Shown in pieces: positions 55,481 through 64,000 of a stretch of DNA of 64,000 nucleotides; within the stretch, counting starts at the first letter, position 1; every line of letters begins with the position of its first letter. The stretch comes from Monodelphis domestica (lineage: Eukaryota > Chordata > Mammalia > Didelphimorphia > Didelphidae): the NCBI RefSeq assembly GCF_027887165.1, contig NC_077232.1, positions 13,045,255 through 13,109,254 of the forward strand. Direction: 5' to 3'. The notes beneath the pieces were generated by a model. That model was given only the letters and a program-made list of their open reading frames with translations. It had not been told where the DNA came from and searched no databases. The position numbers and the translations under genes were made by a program.

Positions 55481-56423
55481 ATTAGAAAGCTAAATTAGGG
55501 AGGATGACAGTCACAGGTCCCTAACAATGAGGGTTCATACAAGCCGAGGTCTTTGATCTGAAGGCAGCAGGGAAGTCATCACAAAACCTCAAGATACCCT
55601 TGAACCCTAAAAGGTACATGGAGCCAACTTGCCTCTGAGAGGCAAGGTGTGGACACACTTGTGCAAAAGGTGCTTGAGGTTCATATTGGAGGTGGAGTCA
55701 AGATGGTGGCCTAGAAGGAGCAGAAGTTCAGACCTCTGAATACCCTTCCTAACCTATCACAAACTGAATGCTCCCAGGGGACTGAAAAACAAACTTAACA
55801 ACAAGACAGATCCAAGGAACCCTCCTGCTGGACTTAATTCAAAAGGTACGCCCCCCAAAAAAACAGAATCCAAGAAGACTCTGGTTTAAGAGGAAGACAG
55901 AAGGAAGGTCCCAGGACCCATCCCACCTCCCACCCAGAGCACTTAGACTCCAGCGGCAGCGGAACTTCTGGGCGGGCAAAGGTGCTGGTCTGGAGGGTGT
56001 ACCTTGCTAGCAGGGCTGTGCCAAGTTCAGAGCATCCAACACAGACAGTGGGGAAGGAGCTAGAGAGGGAGCATAGTCCTGGCAGCCTGGCCAGAGCTGT
56101 GGAGATCCTCCATATTTGCTCCAGCATTCCAGGAAGTTTTGGACTCAGAAAACACTCAGCCCAACTAAGCTGAACTTAATCCCATCAAAAGTCTCCAGAA
56201 CTCAGGGAAGCCCAGGCTCCACACCCATCCTCATTGAATGCTGAACTTTAATCCAATCAAAAGCCTCCAGAGGACAGGGAAGCTCAAACCCCAACAAACC
56301 TCCACCAGAAACAACACCAAGAGATCTCCTGTTAAAGTTCCAAGAGGGAAGACTGACAGAAGCCCCCCAAACCAAAAAAATGAGAGGAGCAAGAGCACAG
56401 ACAAATACAGGGAATAAGAAGGG

Positions 56424-57500
56424 GTGAATTTGAGCAAACAGCAGAGAAAGAAGAAAAAAAGTACAATAGACAGCTTCTACTCAGCAAACAGAACAGAGGG
56501 GGAGAGATCAGCAAACAATAAATCAGAAATCCCAGCGAATTGGATACAGGCTGTGGAAGAACTCAAAACACAATTAAGAGAGGCTGAAGATAATTGGGAA
56601 AAGAACTTAAAAATTAAAATAAGTCATCTGGAAACAGAGGCATTTGAACTAAAATGAGAAAATAGTGTCTTGAAAGCAAAAATCAACCAGCTGGAAAATG
56701 AGGCAAAGGAGATGAAAGATGAGGTAAAGGAGATGAAAGATGAGGTAAAGAGGATAAAAGATGACAAGAAAATCAGACCAGAAGGAAAAGGATGACCAAA
56801 AAGCCATGGATGAAATCCAGTCTTTAAGAACCAGAATACAACAACTGGAATTAAGTGACCTCACAAGGCAGCAGGACACTATAAAACAAAACCAAAAGAA
56901 TGAACAAATTGAGGAAAATATGAAGCATCTCATTCACAAAACAGATGATTTAGAAAATCGTTCGAGAAGAGACAATTTAAGAATCAATGGTCTACCAGAA
57001 GACCATGACAAAAGAAAAAGCCTGGACATAATACTAGAGGAAATTATTCAGGAAAACTGCCCTGATATCCTAGAACAAGAGGGGAAAGTGGAGATTGAAA
57101 GAATCCACAGATTACCTCCTGTATTTAATCCCCAACTGACAACACTTAGGAATGTTATAGCCAAATTCAAAACTATCAGACCAAAGAAAAGATATTACAA
57201 GCTACCAAGAAGAAGCCATTCAGATACCATGGAAACACAGTGAGGATAACACAGGATCTGGCTGCATCCACACTGAAGGACTGAAAGACATGGAATATGA
57301 TATTCTGGAAGTCAAGGGAACTAGGTCTACAACCAAGAATAAAATACCCATCAAAACTGACTAAATTCTTATAGGGGAAAGTATGGTCATTCAACACAAT
57401 AGAAGAATTCCAAGCATTCATAAAGAAAAGACCAGACCTGAACAGAAAATGTGATGTCCAAGCACAGAACTCAAGAGAATCATCAAAAGATAATTTAAAA
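56424..57500 (+). pseudogene. L1-A ORF1p, broken
   Basis: Open pieces at 56424-56657 (N-terminus and start of coiled coil) and 56761-57243 (rest of coiled coil, then LENRSRRDNLRINGLPEDHD and IIQENCPDILEQEGKVEIER of the RRM). The C-terminal domain (to about 57480) continues in another frame. A 24-bp tandem repeat (56707-56755, gagatgaaagatgaggtaaa) adds heptad-like residues to the coiled coil. One stop and at least one frameshift disable it. Confidence 0.88.
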
Positions 57501-58262
57501 AGATGGAAAAAAGAAAAACAAAACAACAACAACAACAACAACAAATTTTTTAAGAGACTCAATAAATTAAAATGATATGTAACCCTATAAGAAAAGAGGT
57601 CATTGGTAACTCTTAAAAACTGTTGCTATCATCTGGGTAGCTAGAAGAATTACACTTAGAGGGAACAGTGACAAACTGTATAGGATGAAAGGACAAGACG
57701 TAAATAGGCATATAGATATATGCATGCATAAATACATATATGTGTGTATGTGTATATATATATATACATATATATATATATGTATATATACAGCCAGAGC
57801 TAAAAAAAAAGATGTTAATACTAAAAGAAATGGGAAAAGAAACAAATGTGGGTAAATTTATATGTCACAAAGAAGCTCATGGTGGGAGGGGGGAGAACAT
57901 TGATACAATGGAAGGGTAAAGAGGTTGAAGATAGGAAATACTCAACTCTTATGTGCTTTGAAACTGACCCAAAGAGGGAAGAACAATCCAATCCATTGGG
58001 ACAGAGAATAGATTTGCACCCTATAGGGGAGTAGAAGGGTAAAAAATGTACTGGTGGGGAGGGAAGCAGTACAAGGGTGGGAGAGGGTAGGGGGACAATT
58101 TTTAAAAGACTACAGGGGAAAATAAGGGGTGGGAATAAGAAGGGAAGGGGTAGAAAGGGAAGTAAAATAAGGGTGGGAATGAGAGGGAATGATTATAACC
58201 AAACATTGGTGTAGAAGGAAATAGTGAAAGAAGAAAAGGCAGGTAAAGGAGCAGAAATCAAA

Positions 58263-60325
58263 ATGCTGGGAAATACACAGCTAGTAATCATAACTTTGAA
58301 TGTGAATGTGATGAACTCACTCATAAAACACAAGCGGATAGCAGAGTGGATTAGAATCCAAAACCCTACCATATGCTGTCGGAAAGAAACACACATGAAG
58401 AAGGTAGATACGCATAGGGTGAAAGTAAGAGGATGGAGCCAAATCTGTTGGGCATCAACTGATAAAAAGAAGGCAGGAGTTGCAATCATGATATCTGACA
58501 AAGCCAAAGTAAAAATAAATCTAGTTAAAAGAGATAGGGAAGGTAATTACATCCTGATAAAAGGCAGTATAGACAATGAGGAAATATCTGTACTCAATAT
58601 GTATGCACCAAATGGCATAGCATCCAAATTTCTAAAGGAGAAACTAGAGGAGCTCAAGGATGAAATAGATAGAAAAACTATACTAGTGGGAGTTCTGAAT
58701 CTTCCTCTATCCAAACTAGATAAATCAAACCAAAAAATAAATAAGAAAGAGGTGAGAGAAGCAACTGAAATCTTAGAAAAATTAGAGTTAGTAGACATGC
58801 GGAGAAAAATAAATAGGGACAAAAAGGAATACACCTTCTTTTCAGCAGCACATGGCACATTCACAAAAATTGACCATGTATTAGGGCATAAAAACATTGC
58901 AAACAAGTGCAAAAGTGCAGAAATAATGAATGCAACATTCTCAGACCACAATGCAATGAAAATAATAATTAGTAAGGGTACACGGAGAGGTAAATAAAAA
59001 TTAATTGGAAATTAAACAATATGATTTTCTAAAGCCAGCTAGTTAAAGAACAAATCATAGAAACAATTAATAACTTAATTGAAGAAAATGACAATGGTGA
59101 GACATCCTTTCAAAATCTATGGGATGCAGCCAAAGAAGTACTTAGGAGGAAATTTATATCCTTGAGTTCATATATAAACAAATTAAGAAGGGCAGAGGTC
59201 AATGAATTGGGCATGCAAATTAAAAAACTAGAAAGCGAACAAATTAAAAATCCTCAGATGAAGACTAAATTAGAGATCCTAAAAATCAAAGGAGAAATCA
59301 ATAAAATTGAAAGTCAAAGAACTATTGATTTAATAAATAAGACTCGAAGCTTGTACTTTGAAAAAAAACAAATAAAATAGACAAAGTACTAGTCAGTCTA
59401 ATTAAAAAAAAGGAAAGAAAAAAACCAAATTGACAGTATCCAAGATGAAAAGGGAGACCTCACCTCTAATGAAGAGGAAATTAAGGCAATCATTAAAAAC
59501 TACTATGCCCAATTATATGGCAACAAATATGTTAATCTAGGTGATATGGATGAATACTTAAAATATAAATTGCCTAGACTAAAAGAGAAAGAAATAAATT
59601 ACCTAAACAACCCCATATCAGAAAAAGAAATTGAACAACCCATCAAAGAACTCCCTAAGAAAAAATCCCCATGTCCAGATGAATTCACAAATGAATTCTA
59701 TCAAGCATTCAAAGAACAACTAATCCCAATATTATACAAACTATTTGACAGAATAAGCCAAGAAGGGGTTCTACCAAATTCTTTTTACAACACAAACATG
59801 GTACTGATCCCAAAGCCAGGTAGGTTAAAAACAAAGAAAGAAAACTATAGGCCAATCTCCCTAATGAATATAGATGCAAAAATCTTAAATAGGATACTAG
59901 CAAAAAGACTCCAATCACAAGGGTATTCCACTATGACCAGTTAGGATTCATACCAGGAATGCAAGGATGGTTCAATATTAGGAAAATCATCCACATTATT
60001 GACCATATTAACAAACAAACTGACAAAAATCACATGATTATCTCAATAGATGCAGAAAAAGCCTTTGATAAAATACAACACCCATTCCTATTAAAAACAC
60101 TAGAAAGCATAGGAATAGAAGGGTCATTTCTAAAAATAATAAACAGTATCTATCTAAAACCATCAGCAAACATCATCTGCAATGGGATAAACTCGAAGCC
60201 TTCCCAATAAGATCAGGAGTAAAACAAGGATGCCCATTATCACCTTTATTATTTAATATTGTACTGGAAACACTAGCAGTAGAAATTAGAGAAGAAAAAG
60301 AAATTGAAGATATTAAAATTGGAAA
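58263..60325 (+). pseudogene. L1-A ORF2p, truncated by insertion
   Basis: The first 245 codons are open (58263-58997): an APE-type endonuclease with NPTICC..KETH, MYAPNGIASKF and FSDHNAMK. The catalytic Asp of the GDxN box is Val here (VGVLNLPLS), so nicking should be lost. RT parts follow at 59546-59944 ([32 protein letters not shown]) and 59959-60210 ([19 protein letters not shown]). The frame then runs into L1-B before the FADD box. Several frameshifts occur. Confidence 0.9.
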
Positions 60326-60703
60326 TGAGGACTTCCGGGTAAACATGGCTGCAATCTAGACGTGACTCGCTTCCCATCCCCGGCACTGAACGAAATAGAC
60401 TACCTCAAAAAAGCATAAAAATCACCTTTGGAAGAACGGAGGGACTCCCCAGTAACCCACAGAAACGAAGGTATGTGGGGTTTGAACATTTCCACACCTT
60501 ATAGAGGAGGAAAAGCTCGCACAAAAACGTGAACTGGGCCGCCCCTCCCCTCTCCCCCAACCAAACCAGAGTAAGCTGTCAGAGTGCTCACTGGGACAGC
60601 AAGTGAGTGAGGAGCATCTCTGTCTGGGAGGGGCACACCAGGGTCCTTGGGATCTAAAGACTGCAAGGAAGCGACCTCTCAGGGCGTTTTCACAGGAAAA
60701 TCC

Positions 60704-61090
60704 TGAGCTGAGCAAAGGGGTGGCCGAGCTGAGAGGCTGTGCTGAGCAAAGGGGTGGGGGCGCTGAGAGGCTGCACTGAGGAAAGGGGAGCTGAGAGGCT
60801 GCGCTGAGCAAAGGGGAGGTGAGAGGCTGTGCTGAGCAAAGGGGAGACCGCGCTGAGAGGCTGCGCTGAGCAAAGAGGCGGCTATGCTGAGATGCTGCGC
60901 TGAGCAAAGGGGTGCTGAGAGACTGCGCTGAGCAAAGGGGCGACCACGCTGAGAGGCTGAGCTGAGCAAAGGAGCGGCTGCGCTGAAAGGCTACACTGAG
61001 CAAAGGGGTGCTGAGAGGCTGCGCTGAGCAAAGGGGCAACTGCTGAGAGGCTGTGCTGAGCAAAGGGGATGCCGCACTGAGCACAGGGGC
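60704..61090 (+). repeat. GC-rich tandem monomer array in L1-B 5'UTR
   Basis: About a dozen imperfect units of 25-37 bp built on 'gaggctgcgctgagcaaagg'. The position just upstream of ORF1 parallels the promoter monomers of rodent L1, although the units are much shorter. The long minus-strand frames across it (LCSAQPLS repeats) are shadows. Confidence 0.85.
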
Positions 61091-61216
61091 CTGCGCTCTA
61101 AGAAACCTTGGAGGATGGGAAGAACTAGTCTGAGGCAACCTAAATTCACAGAAAACCTGCCCACATCACCCAGACCCCAGACCAAAAAAAGAAAGTGGAA
61201 TAAAACCACCAAAGGG

Positions 61217-62374
61217 ATGGCTCACATGTCCCAAAATCAAGCCTCCAAGAAGAAAGAGGGGAAAAAAGTGACTATTGAAAACTTTTATGGAGGGAGTACC
61301 CAAGGAAAAGGAAGAGAATGAGGATGAAATCCAAACAAAATCAGAACATGCCTCCCAAAATGGAAACTATCCACAAGCTCTGGAAGATCTCAAACTGGAG
61401 CTTACCCAAAAGATGGAAACCTTTTGGGAAAAAAAATGGGAGAAAGAGATCAGCAGTCTGATAGACAAGACTTCACAATTGGAGAAGGAGCTGGAAGCAT
61501 ATAATAGAAGGGCAGACAAAGCTGAAAAGCAGTCCCCAAAGACCAGAATTGATCAACTAGAAGACAGTGAGCATGCCCAAAAGATCAAACCTTTTGGAAA
61601 GAAAAATGGGAGAAAGAGATCAGTAGTCTGATAGACAAGACTTTCACAATTGGAGAAAGAGCTGGAAGCATCTAATAGAAGGGCAGACAAAGCTGAAAAG
61701 CAAAACCAGTCCCTAACGACCAGAATTAAGCAAATGGAAGACAGTGAGATTACAAAACAGCAAGAATCAGTAAAACAAAGTCAAAAAATTAATGAATTAG
61801 AAGAAAACATGAAATATCTCACTGAAAAGGTCACAGACTTGGAAAAGAGAGGAAGAAGAGACAACCTCAGAATTATTGGTCTCCCCGAAAAACCATAGAT
61901 AAACAAAAACCTTGATGCTATTCTACAGGAGATTATAGAAGAAAATTGCCCACATGTTCTGGAGAAAGGGGGCAAAATAGAAATAGAAAGGGTTCATAGA
62001 ACACCCTCTATACTAAATCCCCAAAAGACAACCCCCAGGAATGTAATCGCCAAATTCAAGAGCTTCCAAGAAAAGGAGAAAATCCAAAAGAAGCCAAGAA
62101 GAGGAGCTTCAGATATAGGGGGGCTCCCATAAGGATCACACATGACTTAGCGGCTAACACACTAAGAGACCGCAAAGCATGGAACACGATATTTAGAAAG
62201 GAAAGAGAGCTGGGTCTCCAACCAAGAATCAACTACCCAGCAAAAATGACTATATACTTCCAGGGGAAAGTATGGGCATTCAACAAAATAGAAGATTTCC
62301 AAGCATTTGCTAAGAAAAGACCAGAACTTAGTGGAAAATTTGATATCCAATCACAGAAAGCAAGAGAAACATGA
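61217..62374 (+). pseudogene. L1-B ORF1p, broken
   Basis: Starts ATGGCTCACATG (61217). The reading passes through three frames: to about 61300, then 61275-61631, then 61650-61898, with a TAG after LRIIGLPEKP; RRM and C-terminal text continue to about 62374. A roughly 110-bp coiled-coil segment is tandemly duplicated at 170-bp offset (61421-61530 and 61591-61700). Since 170 is not a multiple of 3, the duplication itself shifts the frame. Motifs: RRDNLRIIGLP, IIEENCPHVLE, RVHRTPSILNP. Confidence 0.88.
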
Positions 62375-63062
62375 AAAGGTAAATATGAAAGAAAAGGAAA
62401 AGGAGATAAATCTTATCTTTTTCTTTAAGTCAAACTCTCTTCTATTAGGACTACATTTATATCAAATTATATATATTAATATGTGGGGAAAATGTATTGT
62501 TTAAGTGTCAAAAATTGTATGCATCATAAGGGTAGTTAGAAGAATCATACATAGGGAAAGATTGGGGCATCAAGAAGATTTTGTGAAAGGGGGAGCAAAG
62601 AAAGAAAAAGGGAGGGGGGAATTGTCAACAATACTAACATTTACTTCAAGAAATGGGGGGGGGACTAGATAGAATAATCTTACCCATACAAAGATACACA
62701 TGGGAAGGGGAGGGGAAGAACACTCATATGAGAAGGAGAGGAAGAGAGTGTGAAGTGGTATTACTTAAACTTTACTCTCAGTGAAATCAAATCTGAGAGG
62801 GAAGAACATCTAGATCCAGTGGGATCCTGAATTCAATCTTATACAGCAGGGTAAGAAAGAAAGGAAAATCAAGGAGGGGGAAGGGGAGGGAGTATATAAA
62901 GGGAGGGAAGGAGAGGGGGGAGGGGAAGGGAGCCCAAAAAGGGAGGGGCTAGAAAGGGAAGCATATCAAGGGAGGGGACTAGGGAGATTGACCTAAAGTA
63001 AATCACTGGTTCAAAAGGATATAGCTAAAGAAGAAATGTCAGAACTAGGGGAAGTTATCAAA

Positions 63063-64000
63063 ATGCCAGGGAATCCACAAGTAACAATCATAACTTTGAA
63101 CATGAATGGGATGAACTCACCCATAAAACGTAGACAAATAGCAGATTGGATTAGAACCCAAAACCCTACCATTTGTTGTCTTCAAGAAACACAGATGAGG
63201 TGGGTTGATACTCACAAGGTTAGAATTAAGGGATGGAGTAAGACCTTTTGGGCCTCAATTGATAGAAAGAAGGGAGGAGTTGCAATCATGATATAGGACA
63301 AAGCCAAAGCAAAAATAGACTTGATCAAAAGGGATAGGGAAGGTAAATATATTCTGTTAAAAGGGAATATAGACAATGAGGAAACATCACTAATCAACAT
63401 GTATGCACCAAATGGTATAGCATCCAAATTCTTAATGGAGAAACAAGGAGAATTGAAGGAGGAAATAGACAGTAAAACCATATTAGTGGGAGACTTGAAC
63501 CAACCATTATCAAATTTAGATAAATCAAACCAAAAAATAAACAAGAAAGAGGTAAAAGAGGTGAATTAAATCTTAGAAAAATTAGAGTTAATAGACATAT
63601 GGAGAAAAATAAATAGGGACAAAAAAGAATACACCTTCTTTTCAGCACCACATGGCACATTCACAAAAATAGATCATATGCTAGGTCATAGAAACATGAC
63701 ACTCAAATGCAGAAAAGCAGAAATAATAAATGCAACCTTTTCAGATCATAAAGCAATAAAAAAATTGATCAGAAAGGGTACATGGAGAGCCAAATCAAAA
63801 AATAACTGGAAATTAAATAATATGATACTCCAAAATTGGTTAGTTAGAGAAGAAATCATAGAAACAATTAATAATTTCATTGAGGAAAATGACAATGCTG
63901 AGACATTCTTTCAAACCTTATGGGATGCAGCCAAAGCAGTACTTAGAGGAAAATTCATATCCATGAGTGCATATATTAACAAATTAGGGAGGGCAGAGAT
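63063..64000 (+). pseudogene. L1-B ORF2p, 5' part, two stops
   Basis: APE endonuclease: NMNGMNSP, NPTICCLQETQM, MYAPNGIASKF, VGDLNQPLS (catalytic Asp and Asn kept), HGTFTKIDHMLGH. SDHK replaces the usual SDHN near the catalytic His. Stops: TAG at about 63294-63296 and TAA at 63567-63569. After that the same frame stays open to the window end, so the copy is only lightly damaged. The RT domain lies beyond 64000. Confidence 0.9.

Larger units (their letters stand above)
55685..60329 (+). mobile_element. L1 element A, near full length to the RT, interrupted by a younger L1
   Basis: 5' end 'ggaggtggagtcaagatggt' (YY1-like AAGATGG), 5'UTR to about 56400, ORF1, inter-ORF spacer with an AT/TG repeat (57720-57790), ORF2 endonuclease and RT. 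Text stops at about 60329, just short of the FADD box, where another L1's 5' end begins; compare the intact junction at 11570-11605 in the 7.6-kb L1. Confidence 0.9.
60330..64000 (+). mobile_element. L1 element B, inserted in L1-A, continues past the window
   Basis: 5' end 'gacttccgggtaaacatggc' (AACATGGC, YY1-like), GC-rich 5'UTR with tandem monomers, ORF1 from 61217, purine-rich inter-ORF spacer (62380-63035), and ORF2 from about 63063. The spelling is a different, probably younger subfamily than L1-A. The 3' end and target duplication lie outside the window. Confidence 0.9.

Noticed and set aside
60422-61212. Minus-strand ORFs of 238, 96 and 73 codons with LCSAQPLS repeats
   Set aside because: They are reverse readings of the L1-B 5'UTR monomer array, with no gene signal.

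Overview
The window looks like nuclear DNA from a marsupial. The evidence is tRNA-tailed SINEs of the Mar1 type (poly-T head, internal block 'gtgacttgcccagggtcac'), mammal-wide MIR elements, an RTE/BovB-headed SINE and several L1 elements with the marsupial ORF2 and 3'-end style. An opossum-like genome is the best guess; the species cannot be fixed from sequence alone. No tRNA, rRNA, CRISPR or prokaryotic features were seen.

Layout. 1-7.6 kb: MIR/CORE SINEs, a very old L1 ORF2 relic, an isolated L1 5'UTR, and LTR material including a PPT-LTR junction at 6258. 7.6-15.1 kb: two decayed L1 copies lying tail-to-tail (one +, one -). 15.1-21.2 kb: pieces of a gammaretrovirus-like endogenous provirus. 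Env, integrase and 3' LTR lie on the - strand; a related LTR with primer-binding site, gag and protease lies on the + strand. 21.2-29 kb: one or more old L1 copies on the - strand, split by SINEs and LTRs. 29-36 kb: more SINEs, LTRs, an L1 3' end and simple repeats.

36.15-53.11 kb: the only convincing host gene. It is a 16.4-kb uninterrupted minus-strand ORF (5,471 codons, ATG at 53109) encoding a huge serine-rich protein built from nested tandem cassettes. Its last ~180 codons appear to have been lost through frameshifts: repeat-like coding sequence continues out of frame below the stop.

53.1-64 kb: L1 debris, then a near full-length + strand L1 (55.69-60.33 kb). A second L1 (60.33 kb to window end), whose 5'UTR holds a GC-rich tandem monomer array, has inserted into its reverse-transcriptase region.

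The giant protein is not recognised as a named family with confidence. Its single giant exon and short degenerate repeats recall mammalian testis-expressed giant single-exon proteins (for example the SPATA31/C2orf16 type), but this is only a resemblance in architecture. All other ORFs are transposon relics or shadows.
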